DNA of 64,000 nucleotides from Agromyces salentinus (lineage in GTDB: Bacteria > Actinomycetota > Actinomycetes > Actinomycetales > Microbacteriaceae), in the NCBI RefSeq assembly GCF_009749395.1, contig NZ_WBIR01000002.1:248001-312000 (forward strand), given 5' to 3'. This document shows positions 29,356 through 37,031 of this stretch, piece after piece (the first letter of the stretch is position 1; each line of letters starts with the position of its first letter). The position numbers and the translations under genes are program-made. Under the pieces are notes generated by a model. It searched no databases. It saw nothing but the letters and a program-made list of their open reading frames with translations, and was not told where the DNA came from.

Positions 29356-31164
29356 TCACCAGGTTGCTGGCAGGTCAGGCGCCGGGGCGCCGGATGGAAT
29401 GGTCCGATACTTCTTCAGCACCTGGCTCATGACCTGTTGGAACACGGGAGCGGATGCGGCGGACGAATTCATCTTAACGGCATTCATGTAGCTCACCGAA
29501 ACGACGAACTCGGGGTCGTCCGCCGGTGCGAAGCCGGAGACCGAGACGAGGTACTCCTTGCGGTAGCCGCCGTTGCCGTCGGGAACCTGCGCGGTGCCAG
29601 TCTTCGCGGCGACGCGGTACCCGGGGATGTTCCACTGGTCCTTGAGCCAACCCTTGGTATAGACCTGCTCGAGCATCTGGCTGGTCTCGTCGGCCGCCTT
29701 CTCGCTGATGACCCGCGAGCCCTCCTGCTTCGTCTCGGTCACCTCGCCCTCGGCGTCGGTGCAGCTCTCGACGAGCTGCACCGGCATCCGGACGCCGCCG
29801 TTCGCGATGGTCTGGTATGCGCTGGCGATCTGGATGGCCGTCGTGGTCAGGCCCTGGCCGAACATGGTCGTGTACTTGGTCTGGTTGTCCCATTCCTCGG
29901 GTCCGCCGTTGAGGTCTCCGGATTCCTCGGCCGGGAACCCGACCTCGCTCACGGCGCCGAAGCCGAACTTCTGCATGTACTCGAACCGCACCTGATCGGA
30001 CATCTGCTCGCCGAACATGGCCGTCGCGGTGTTCGAGGAGTCGATCAGCGCACCCGTGAGCGTGTACGGCATGTCGTCGTGGTAGAAGCTGTCCCGGAAG
30101 TTCGCACCGTTCGGAGCGTCGTAGGAGTATCCGGCCATCACCTGGCTGAGCGGGTTCGCCTTGCCGTCGTCGATGACGGATGCCGCGGTCACCGCCTTGA
30201 ACGTCGAGCCAGGCTCGAACGGCGCGGTGAAGGTCCGCGAACCGCGATCGGCCTCGGCGGTCTCGGAGGGAGCGTTCGGGTCGACCGTCGGAACGTCCGC
30301 CACCGCGAGGAGCTTGCCCGTCTTCGCCTCCATGACGGTCACCGTGGCCCACTCGGCCCCGAGCGCGAGGCGCTGCGCCTCCGCGATGCGCTGCACCTCC
30401 CACTGCAGGTCGGAGTCGATGGTGAGCTTCAGCGTGCCGCCGTCCTTCGCCTGCTTGTGGACGACCTCGGTGCCCGGGATCTCGACCCAGTCCTCGAGGC
30501 TCGGGATGAACGTCACCTCGCCGTTCTCGCTCGCCAGGCATTCGTCCTCGCCGAGCTCGAGCCCGGCCCCCGGTGCGCCGTCGAAATCGACGAAGCCGAG
30601 GAGGTTGCCGGCGACGGCCCCGTTCGGGTAGCTGCGGCTGGGGTGCGGATACTGCACGACCCACGGGATGTCGAGTGCTCGGACCTTCTCGTACGTGTCG
30701 ACGTCGATGGTCTTCGCGACGTACTCGAAGTCGGAGTCCGGGTTCTCCGCGAGCGCCGCGGTGATGATGCCGAGCACCTGGTCTCCGGTGAGGCCGACGA
30801 CCTCGCCGAGTTCGGCCGCGGTCTGCTCGAGCGGCACCTCGACCCGGATCTTCTTGGACGGGTCGGCGGGATCCGGCTCCTCGCGGGCGACGGGGCCCTT
30901 CTTCGCGTTCTTCGGCGAGAGGGCGACGTCGTAGCGCATCACGCTGTCGGCGAGCACCGTGCCGTTGCGGTCGACGATGTCGCCTCGGGTGCCGAACACC
31001 GGGATCGGTTCGGTCGAGCGCACCTCATCGGCTTGCTCGTTGAGCGCCGCCGCCCGCACGACCTGGATGTCGACGAGCCGGACGACGAACACGCCCACGA
31101 GCAGCACGAGGAGCACGCCCGCCGCGAGGATTCGCCGCATCGGATGTCTGCTCACGCGATTCAT
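29356..31164 (-). CDS. ftsI: Division-specific class B penicillin-binding protein FtsI (PBP3)
   Basis: 602 residues. One N-terminal transmembrane helix (RRILAAGVLLVLLVGVFVVRLVDIQ), a dimerisation domain, and a transpeptidase domain with the three motifs SxxK (EPGSTFKAVTAAS), SxN (DSSNTATAMFGE) and KTG (VAAKTGTAQVPDGNGGYRKEY). It cross-links septal peptidoglycan with FtsW. The start ATG at 31164 lies 27 bases after ftsL. It ends 13 bases before the murE start. Confidence 0.97.
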   Translation of the reverse strand: MNRVSRHPMRRILAAGVLLVLLVGVFVVRLVDIQVVRAAALNEQADEVRSTEPIPVFGTRGDIVDRNGTVLADSVMRYDVALSPKNAKKGPVAREEPDPADPSKKIRVEVPLEQTAAELGEVVGLTGDQVLGIITAALAENPDSDFEYVAKTIDVDTYEKVRALDIPWVVQYPHPSRSYPNGAVAGNLLGFVDFDGAPGAGLELGEDECLASENGEVTFIPSLEDWVEIPGTEVVHKQAKDGGTLKLTIDSDLQWEVQRIAEAQRLALGAEWATVTVMEAKTGKLLAVADVPTVDPNAPSETAEADRGSRTFTAPFEPGSTFKAVTAASVIDDGKANPLSQVMAGYSYDAPNGANFRDSFYHDDMPYTLTGALIDSSNTATAMFGEQMSDQVRFEYMQKFGFGAVSEVGFPAEESGDLNGGPEEWDNQTKYTTMFGQGLTTTAIQIASAYQTIANGGVRMPVQLVESCTDAEGEVTETKQEGSRVISEKAADETSQMLEQVYTKGWLKDQWNIPGYRVAAKTGTAQVPDGNGGYRKEYLVSVSGFAPADDPEFVVSVSYMNAVKMNSSAASAPVFQQVMSQVLKKYRTIPSGAPAPDLPATW

Positions 31165-31191
31165 CTGCGGCCTTTCAGGTGGTGCGGTGGA

Positions 31192-31779
31192 TCAGTGCGT
31201 GGTCGGCGTCGGGAGCGACTCGCTCGCCGGGGGCGGCGGCGGGACCGCGGCCTCCGCGGCCGGCGCACCGACCGCGGCACCCTGTCCCCCTCCGGGTGCA
31301 GTCTCCCCCGCCTGCTGCTCGGTCACGAGCGGCACGCCGTCGATCAGCGCATTCGGGACGAGTGCGGCGGATGCCGCGGCGGCGGCGCCCGCACTCGCGG
31401 GCTGTCCGAGCACGGCTCCGTCGCTGAGGCGCAGGAACACCGGGTTCGTGTTCGGCACCATGCCGAGCGCCTCGGCGTTCTTCGCCAGGTACTGGGGCGA
31501 CTGCACGCGGTCGAGGTCTTCGGACAGCTTCTGCTGCTCTCGCGAGAGCGTCGCGCGGCTCGTCTCGTACCCGTCGATCTCGTAGGCGCCCTGCGTGACG
31601 GCGATCGAGAGGAGGAGCTGGGCGAGCGCGATCACGACGACGCCGCTGATCGCGATCACCGCATAGGCGAGTCGTGGCTTCGGCCGGGTCGCGCCGTCGG
31701 GCACGGGCCGGAGGACCTCGGGGACCCAGGCGCGGCGCCGGGCCGGAGCCGGCGCACCGTGGATCGGAAGTGCGGTCAT
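31192..31779 (-). CDS. ftsL: FtsL-like septum protein
   Basis: 195 residues: cytoplasmic N-terminus of about 38 residues, one transmembrane helix (LAYAVIAISGVVVIALAQLLLSIAV), a coiled-coil stretch (SRATLSREQQKLSEDLDRVQSPQYLAKNAEALGMVP) and a low-complexity Ala/Gly/Pro-rich tail of about 75 residues. The position between rsmH and ftsI and this layout mark FtsL, although sequence similarity in the family is weak. The start overlaps the rsmH stop by ATGA. Confidence 0.85.
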   Translation of the reverse strand: MTALPIHGAPAPARRRAWVPEVLRPVPDGATRPKPRLAYAVIAISGVVVIALAQLLLSIAVTQGAYEIDGYETSRATLSREQQKLSEDLDRVQSPQYLAKNAEALGMVPNTNPVFLRLSDGAVLGQPASAGAAAAASAALVPNALIDGVPLVTEQQAGETAPGGGQGAAVGAPAAEAAVPPPPPASESLPTPTTH

Positions 31780-32729
31780 GACGCCCTCCTGACGCGCTCG
31801 GCCGCGCGGAGTCGCACGGGCTTGGCCCTGGGGTTCTCCGCCTGCTCCGCTTCACCGGCCAGTTCCGCGCCCCGCACGAGGAGCTTGAACAGCGGTCGAT
31901 GCTCGGGCAGTTCCATCGGGAGTCCCGCAGGGGCGGACGAGGAGGTCGCCGCCTGGAGCACGCGCTTGACGATGCGATCCTCGAGCGACTGGTAGGCCAA
32001 GACGACGATGCGTCCGCCGACGTTCAGCGTTTCGAGCGCGGCCGGCATGGCGCGCTGGAGCACGGAGAGCTCCTCGTTGACCTCGATGCGGAGCGCCTGG
32101 AACACCCGCTTGGCGGGGTGGCCCTGGCGCTGGACCGCGACCGGCGTCGCCGCGGTGATGATCGCCACGAGCTCGGACGACCGTGTGATGGGCTGGGACT
32201 CCCTCGCCTGCACGATGGCCTTGGCGTAGCGCCCGGAGAGCTTCTCCTCACCGAAGTCCTGGAAGATGTGGCGCAGTTCCACCTCGGAGTACGTCGCCAC
32301 GATGTCGGCCGCGGTGCGCCCCGTGGTGCCGTCCATGCGCATGTCCAGCGGCGCATCCTTCGAATAGGCGAATCCGCGCTCGGCCCGGTCGAGCTGCAGC
32401 GAGGAGACGCCGAGGTCGAAGAGCACGGCGTCGACCTCGTCGAACCCCTCCGAGCGGACCGCCTCGGCGATGCCGTCGTACACGGTGTGGACGAAGCGCG
32501 CGCGATCGCCGAACCTCGCGAGGCGCTCTCGCGCGATCGCCAGGGCGTCGGTGTCGCGATCGAGTCCGACGACCGTGAGGCCGGGGAACCGCTCCAGCAT
32601 GGCCGCGGTGTGGCCGCCCATGCCGAGCGTCGCGTCGACCGCGACCGCGCCATCGCGCGCCAGGGCGGGTTCGAGGAGCTCGAGCGTCCGCTCGAGCATG
32701 ACCGGGGTGTGGATGTGTTCGATGTCCAT
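31776..32729 (-). CDS. rsmH: 16S rRNA (cytosine-1402 N4)-methyltransferase RsmH
   Basis: 317 residues. HTPVMLERTLELLEP at the N-terminus, the SAM motif VDATLGMGGHTAAML, VLFDLGVSSLQLDRAERGFAY and PLDMRMD are diagnostic of RsmH (MraW). It methylates C1402 of 16S rRNA. It is the second gene of the cluster, 103 bases after mraZ. Confidence 0.98.
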   Translation of the reverse strand: MDIEHIHTPVMLERTLELLEPALARDGAVAVDATLGMGGHTAAMLERFPGLTVVGLDRDTDALAIARERLARFGDRARFVHTVYDGIAEAVRSEGFDEVDAVLFDLGVSSLQLDRAERGFAYSKDAPLDMRMDGTTGRTAADIVATYSEVELRHIFQDFGEEKLSGRYAKAIVQARESQPITRSSELVAIITAATPVAVQRQGHPAKRVFQALRIEVNEELSVLQRAMPAALETLNVGGRIVVLAYQSLEDRIVKRVLQAATSSSAPAGLPMELPEHRPLFKLLVRGAELAGEAEQAENPRAKPVRLRAAERVRRAS

Positions 32730-32832
32730 GATGCCTTCGGGTTCGTGTCCGACGGATTCCGATGCCCATCCGTTCGTCCTGTTGCGGGGAAGTGCAGCAG
32801 GCGCGCACGGCTGGGAGTCGCAACCCGCCGGG

Positions 32833-33264
32833 CTAGAAGAGCCCGGGAATCACCTCCTCCGCCGTGTCTGCGAAGGCCGCCTCCTGTTCAGCGAGGTACG
32901 TCTGCCACGCCGTGGCATCCCAGATCTCCACCCGGCTGCCAGCACCGATGACCGTGAGGTCTCGGCCGAGGCCCGCGTAGCTGCGAAGCGTCGCGGGGAC
33001 GGTGATCCGGTGCTGCTTGTCGGGGGTCTCCGCAGATGCACCCGACAGGAAGACGCGCATGTAGTCGCGCGCTTGCTTGCTCGTCACCGGGGCTTGGCGG
33101 ATCTTCTCGTTGATCTGCTCGAACTCGCGCGCGCTGAACACGTAGATGCAGCGCTCCTGACCGCGCGTGAGCACGAGTCCGGTCGAGAGCTCCTCTCGGA
33201 ACTTGGCCGGAAGAATGACGCGGCCCTTCTCATCGAGCTTCGGCTCGTAGGTCCCGAGGAACAC
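32833..33264 (-). CDS. mraZ: Transcriptional regulator MraZ
   Basis: 143 residues from the GTG at 33264, which has an AAGGGGG ribosome site; the in-frame extension upstream lies over the promoter. Two AbrB-like MraZ repeats are seen, each with the DxxGR core ([17 protein letters not shown] and [18 protein letters not shown]). MraZ binds TGGGN-type direct repeats upstream of its own gene and controls the dcw operon. Such repeats lie directly upstream here. Confidence 0.97.
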   Translation of the reverse strand: MFLGTYEPKLDEKGRVILPAKFREELSTGLVLTRGQERCIYVFSAREFEQINEKIRQAPVTSKQARDYMRVFLSGASAETPDKQHRITVPATLRSYAGLGRDLTVIGAGSRVEIWDATAWQTYLAEQEAAFADTAEEVIPGLF

Positions 33265-33291
33265 CGCACCACCCCCTTTCCTCCGACCAGG

Positions 33292-33326
33292 ATCCAGGTG
33301 TCCCCACTTTACTCCACTCTCATCCA
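33292..33326 (-). promoter_or_regulatory. MraZ operator: four TGGRN repeats at 10-bp spacing
   Basis: On the minus strand TGGAT (33322-33326), TGGAG (33312-33316), TGGGG (33302-33306) and TGGAT (33292-33296) recur at exactly 10-bp steps, each followed by five spacer bases. A degenerate fifth copy, TCGGA, sits at 33282-33286. The pattern equals the MraZ boxes known from other bacteria. Confidence 0.8.
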
Positions 33327-33334
33327 CCGATCAA
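33306..33334 (-). promoter_or_regulatory. Sigma-70-type promoter of mraZ and the dcw operon
   Basis: On the minus strand TTGATC (33329-33334) and TAAAGT (33306-33311) are separated by 17 bases, close to consensus and unusually good for this genome. Transcription would begin near 33299, about 35 bases before the mraZ GTG. Three of the four MraZ boxes lie between or on the promoter elements. Confidence 0.75.
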
Positions 33335-33565
33335 CGACTGATGGCGGCGCGGAGCGGCATGGCCGCTTGAGATCGCCGAGAACAAGCGGATCCCGTGGGT
33401 GGAGGAAGGTGAAGCAAACGCGCCTGACCCGGGAGTGTCCGGGAGATTCCGGCCGTGCCACGGCCGGTCTCGACGCTGCGCTCCTGTCGGGAACGCCGGC
33501 GGGAGCACGCCGGTCCGGGCACCGGCCGTTCGACACGGCCGAAAACGGCGTCCGGAAACGACGAA
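33335..33565. other. Non-coding stretch between the dcw promoter and a terminator
   Basis: This is most of the 351-base gap between mraZ and the DUF3040 gene. No reading frame with family character is seen. It holds GC-rich inverted segments (for example a GGCCG/CGGCC pair near 33450-33465) and the sequence GTGGAGGAAGGTG near 33397, repeated near 33598. I assign no function. Confidence 0.4.
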
Positions 33566-33591
33566 ACGGGCCGATCCGCAGATCGACCCGT
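33566..33591 (-). terminator. Intrinsic terminator after the DUF3040 gene
   Basis: An 11-bp stem (one G-T-type mismatch) with a four-base loop: ACGGGCCGATC at 33566-33576 and GATCGACCCGT at 33581-33591. On the minus strand it is followed by TTTCGTCGTTT, and it lies 25 bases past the stop of the minus-strand gene at 33616. Confidence 0.6.
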
Positions 33592-33615
33592 TCAGGCGTG
33601 GAGGAAGGTGGAGGG

Positions 33616-34005
33616 CTAGTCGCCGCGCTCCTGGCGGCGGTCCCAGCGGTCGTTCAGCCGGTCCATGAAGCCCGCCGACTGCTGGCCCTTGGGCTTACTG
33701 GCGGACGGCCCGCTCTCGGCGGGGGCCGGAGTGGCGGCGCCGCGCTTGGACGGCGTGATGGCGACGAGCACCCCCGCGAACATCAGCGCGAACCCGACGA
33801 CCCCGATGATGAGGGCCTGCAACGCGACTCCGGCGATGAGCGCACCGGCGCCCGCGACGGCGAGCAGCACGCCGAGCACGATCGCGCGATAGTTCGGGCG
33901 TCGCCCGCGTACCCCTCCGACCGCATGGACGAAGTCCGCATCATTGCGGTAGAGGTTCCGCTCCATCTCCTCGAGAAGACGTTGCTCCTGCTCTGAAAGC
34001 GGCAT
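33616..34005 (-). CDS. DUF3040-family membrane protein
   Basis: 129 residues. The N-terminus MPLSEQEQRLLEEMERNLYRND is the DUF3040 signature. Two adjacent hydrophobic helices occupy roughly residues 41-83, and the tail is Pro/Ala/Lys-rich and charged (DRLNDRWDRRQERGD). The function of the family is not known; it is widespread in actinobacteria next to mraZ. A GAGGGG ribosome site precedes the ATG. Confidence 0.85.
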   Translation of the reverse strand: MPLSEQEQRLLEEMERNLYRNDADFVHAVGGVRGRRPNYRAIVLGVLLAVAGAGALIAGVALQALIIGVVGFALMFAGVLVAITPSKRGAATPAPAESGPSASKPKGQQSAGFMDRLNDRWDRRQERGD

Positions 34006-34044
34006 CTCTTTCCCCTCAGGCTCGGGACCGACGCATCCGGGGAC

Positions 34045-34050
34045 ATTCTA
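34045..34050 (-). promoter_or_regulatory. Candidate -10 hexamer TAGAAT of the DUF3040 gene
   Basis: TAGAAT on the minus strand lies 39 bases before the ATG at 34005 and would give a leader of about 33 bases with a ribosome site. The -35 region is weak. Confidence 0.4.
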
Positions 34051-34067
34051 GCGCCGCGCGGCCTCGC

Positions 34068-34073
34068 TAGGCT
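34068..34073 (+). promoter_or_regulatory. -10 hexamer TAGGCT, leaderless start of prenyl synthase gene
   Basis: TAGGCT ends exactly six bases before the GTG at 34080, with no ribosome site between. Confidence 0.5.
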
Positions 34074-34079
34074 AGGCGG

Positions 34080-35192
34080 GTGGCTCATGGTTCTCGACTT
34101 GTCGATCTTGTTCAAACGCGCATCGACTCGTTCCTCGACGAGCGCACGTCCATTCTCCGCTCGATCAGCCCCGACCTGGAGCCGCTCGACGAGTTCTCAA
34201 GGCGCTTTCTCAGCGGCGGCAAGCGATTCCGCGCGCTGTTCTGCTACTGGGGCTGGGAGGCCGTGAGCGGCGCCGGGTTCGACCCGTTCGCCGACGACGA
34301 GCCCCGGGACCTCGCGCCCATCGTCTCGGCGGCCGCGGCACTCGAACTCTTCCACGCCGCGGCGCTCATCCACGACGACATCATCGACCGGTCCGACACG
34401 CGGCGCGGAGCCCCTTCGGCGCACCGGCTCTTCGAGCGGACGCATGCCGAGGCGGGCTGGCTGCGACGCAGCGACGACTTCGGCACCGCCTCCGCCATCC
34501 TCCTCGGCGACCTCCTCCTGGGCTGGAGCGACGAACTGCTCGACGAGGGCCTCGACCCGATGCCCGACCGCAACGCGGCGGCGGCCGCGCGAGCCGAGTA
34601 CGTGCGCATGCGCACCGAGGTGACCGCGGGCCAGTACCTCGACATCTTGGCCGAGCAGTCCTGGCACCAGCGTCGCGACGACGAGCAGCGCGTGATCGCC
34701 GAACGCGTCATCACGTTCAAGGCCGCGAAGTACTCGGTCGAGGCGCCGCTCGCGCTCGGCGGGCTCATCGCCGGCGGGACGCCATCGCAGATCGAGGCGC
34801 TCCGCGCCTTCGGCCTTCCGCTCGGCATCGCGTACCAGCTGCGCGACGACCTCCTGGGCGTGTTCGGGGACCCGGAGGTCACCGGCAAGCCCAGCGGCGA
34901 CGATCTCCGCGAGGGCAAGCGCACCATGCTCATCGCCGCGGCACGCGAGCGATTGGCACCTGGGCCGCGAGGACTGCTCGACGAACTCCTCGGCGACCCC
35001 GAACTCGACGAGGCCCAGATCCGGATGCTGCAACGGACGATCCTCGACTGCGGCGCCGCCGACGAGATCGAGCAGCTCATCGCGAACGAGGTCGGCCGGG
35101 CGCGCGCCGCACTCGCCGATGCGCCGGTCAGTGACGTTGCGCGGACCGAACTCGACGCGCTCGCGACGACGGTGAGCCGGCGCACGAGCTGA
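34080..35192 (+). CDS. Trans-isoprenyl diphosphate synthase (IdsA/GrcC type)
   Basis: 370 residues from a GTG with a leaderless-type promoter. First aspartate-rich motif DDIID at residues 99-103 (HDDIIDRSDTRRG) and second in YQLRDDLLGVFGDPEVTGKPSGDDLREGKRT; FLSGGKRFRALF near residue 44 binds diphosphate. It condenses allylic diphosphates with IPP; chain length (geranylgeranyl or longer) is not certain. Position and neighbours match idsA2 (Rv2173) of mycobacteria. A second such enzyme, CrtE, is encoded at 55688-56734, so this one probably serves other needs such as quinones or dolichol-like lipids. Confidence 0.9.
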   Translation: MAHGSRLVDLVQTRIDSFLDERTSILRSISPDLEPLDEFSRRFLSGGKRFRALFCYWGWEAVSGAGFDPFADDEPRDLAPIVSAAAALELFHAAALIHDDIIDRSDTRRGAPSAHRLFERTHAEAGWLRRSDDFGTASAILLGDLLLGWSDELLDEGLDPMPDRNAAAAARAEYVRMRTEVTAGQYLDILAEQSWHQRRDDEQRVIAERVITFKAAKYSVEAPLALGGLIAGGTPSQIEALRAFGLPLGIAYQLRDDLLGVFGDPEVTGKPSGDDLREGKRTMLIAAARERLAPGPRGLLDELLGDPELDEAQIRMLQRTILDCGAADEIEQLIANEVGRARAALADAPVSDVARTELDALATTVSRRTS

Positions 35193-35242
35193 TCCGGCGG
35201 GAGCCGGTCGGGCGGCGGATGCTCGGACGTCGAGCGCCGAGG

Positions 35243-35596
35243 TCAGGCGAGCGCCTGCGCCACCCGTCGGACCTCGGCCTTGCGTCCGGCGCGCAGCGCC
35301 GCGATCGGCGTCGTGCCGAGGCTGTCGTCGACGCTCAGCAGCCAGTCGAGGGCCTCGGTGTCGCTGAAACCGCCGTCGCCGAGCACGATCGCCGTGCCGT
35401 GGAGTTCGGGCAGCGGCGCGCCGTCGCGGATGAAATCGGCCGGAACCTTGAGCACGCCGTCGATGCGTGCCGCGAGCAGGTGGCGGTCGTCGATCAACCG
35501 ACGGACGCGGCTCGGCGTCGAATCGAACAGTTCGACGAGGTCGGGCACGGTCAGCCACTCCGTGGCGTTCGCATCGGGCGCAGTCGCATCGGTCAC
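35243..35596 (-). CDS. Rv2175c-family DNA-binding protein
   Basis: 117 residues, with a winged-helix-like N-terminal half (WLTVPDLVELFDSTPSRVRRLIDDRHLLAARIDGVLKVPADFI) and a C-terminal block (LPELHGTAIVLGDGGFSDTEALDWLLSVDDSLGTTPIAALRAGRKAEVRRVAQALA). Both match the Rv2175c family. In M. tuberculosis Rv2175c binds DNA and is phosphorylated by PknL, whose probable counterpart lies at 37032-38966 here. It is convergent with the prenyl synthase gene. Confidence 0.88.
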   Translation of the reverse strand: MTDATAPDANATEWLTVPDLVELFDSTPSRVRRLIDDRHLLAARIDGVLKVPADFIRDGAPLPELHGTAIVLGDGGFSDTEALDWLLSVDDSLGTTPIAALRAGRKAEVRRVAQALA

Positions 35597-35728
35597 CCTT
35601 CCAGCCTAGCCAGCGCGGGGGCTCCGCCGGAACCGCCATCCGCAGGACACGCGCAGATGACGTTGACACGCCACACCTGCTGTGAAACGTTGGCGCCGAA
35701 GCCGATGGGGGTCGGCGGAGGGGGCAGC

Positions 35729-36892
35729 ATGGCGAACCGAGCCGACCGGACCGGAGTGGACCGACCGCGCGAAACCGAAACGCCCGCCGAGCAGGAACCC
35801 GCCACCACGCGGCGCGAGCGCGGCCGGGCACGACGGCGGCGCGGCGGCATCCGGCGCGTGATCACGCTCCCGGTGGCGTTCGTCGGGGCACTCGCCGTGA
35901 CGCTCGGCATCGTCCAGCCGGCGGAGGCCGCCCCGCAGACCTCCAAGAGGCAGGCCAAGGCCAAGGCGATCGCGCCCGGGGCGAAGGCCGCCGCATCCGT
36001 CGCCGCCCTCGCCGCGCCCGCGGAGGTGACCGTCGCCGAGGGCGACACGATCAGCGGCATCGCGGAACGCTACGGCCTGGCGACGGCGGAGATCCTCGCC
36101 GCCAATGGCCTCGGCTGGTCGAGCCTCATCTTCCCGGGTCAGCGGCTCGCACTTCCCGGCGGAGCCCCGCCCGCCGTCGACGCACCGCCCCCTGCACCCG
36201 ACCTCGCGCGCCACACCGTCGTCGCCGGCGACACCGTCAGCGGCATCGCCGAGCGCTACGGCCTCGAGGTGGCTCAGGTCCTCAGCGCGAACGGCCTCGG
36301 CCGGTCGAGCCTGATCTTCCCCGGCGAGTCGATCGTGCTTCCCCCTTCGGGAGGCGTCGCCTCCTCCACGGCGCAACCGCTTCCGGTATCCGAGCCCGTG
36401 GTGGCGACGCCCGTCGCGGAGACTGCTCCGGCCGCCCCCGCCGCACCGCCGAAGCCCCCCGCCCCGGAACCGGATCGACCGGCGACCCTCACCGAGGAGA
36501 TGCGCCAGAATGCGCGGGTCGTCATCGAGGTGGGCCGGCAGACCGGCGTGTCCGACGCCGGCATCCTCGCGGCGCTGGTCGCCGCGGCGCAGGAATCGGG
36601 TCTGCGCAACGTGGCCTCCGGCGATCGCGACTCGCTCGGCCTCTTCCAGCAACGCCCGAGCCAGGGATGGGGCACGCCCGAGCAGGTCATGGACCCCGTG
36701 CGCGCGGCGCGTGCGTTCTACGGCGGACCCGACGGCCCCAACGTCGGCGTGGCCCCCGGCCTGCTGGATATCGACGGGTGGGAGGCCATGCCTGCGGATG
36801 CCGCGGCCCAGGCCGTCCAGAAGTCGGCGCACCCGGCCCACTACGCCAAGTGGGTGACGGCCGCTCGCGCATGGCTCGCCGAGCTCGGCTGA
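35729..36892 (+). CDS. Secreted LysM-domain wall protein with lytic-transglycosylase-like C-terminus
   Basis: 387 residues from the ATG at 35729, which follows GGAGGGGG; an ATG 24 bases upstream is possible. After an Arg-rich cytoplasmic N-terminus a signal/anchor helix ends in AEAAP (about residue 70). Two LysM repeats follow, VTVAEGDTISGIAERYGL near residue 94 and HTVVAGDTVSGIAERYGL near residue 162, each about 45 residues, which bind peptidoglycan. A Pro/Ala linker leads to a C-terminal domain (VSDAGILAALVAAAQESGLRN, SLGLFQQRPSQGWG, MDPVRAARAFYGG) that resembles soluble lytic transglycosylases, the Glu in AAQESG being the likely catalytic residue. Predicted role: wall remodelling, next to the PASTA kinase gene. 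Confidence 0.78.
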   Translation: MANRADRTGVDRPRETETPAEQEPATTRRERGRARRRRGGIRRVITLPVAFVGALAVTLGIVQPAEAAPQTSKRQAKAKAIAPGAKAAASVAALAAPAEVTVAEGDTISGIAERYGLATAEILAANGLGWSSLIFPGQRLALPGGAPPAVDAPPPAPDLARHTVVAGDTVSGIAERYGLEVAQVLSANGLGRSSLIFPGESIVLPPSGGVASSTAQPLPVSEPVVATPVAETAPAAPAAPPKPPAPEPDRPATLTEEMRQNARVVIEVGRQTGVSDAGILAALVAAAQESGLRNVASGDRDSLGLFQQRPSQGWGTPEQVMDPVRAARAFYGGPDGPNVGVAPGLLDIDGWEAMPADAAAQAVQKSAHPAHYAKWVTAARAWLAELG

Positions 36893-37019
36893 CCCGCAGC
36901 CCGCGCCGGGAGTCCTTCCGGGGGCGGGAAGGCCGGCCTCGCGGCATCCGCCGGATCACGAACCCGTTTCGATCGTGCCGCCATCGGTGTGTAGTCGGCC
37001 CGAGGCATGCGCGAGTTCG

Positions 37020-37025
37020 TACACT
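37020..37025 (+). promoter_or_regulatory. -10 hexamer TACACT, leaderless start of the kinase gene
   Basis: TACACT ends six bases before the GTG at 37032. No ribosome site is present. This decides the GTG over the ATG at 37056. Confidence 0.5.
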
Positions 37026-37031
37026 CGTCTG

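Noticed and set aside
29200-31995. Long plus-strand open frame opposite ftsI and ftsL
   Set aside because: Antisense shadow without start-site signals or recognisable motifs.
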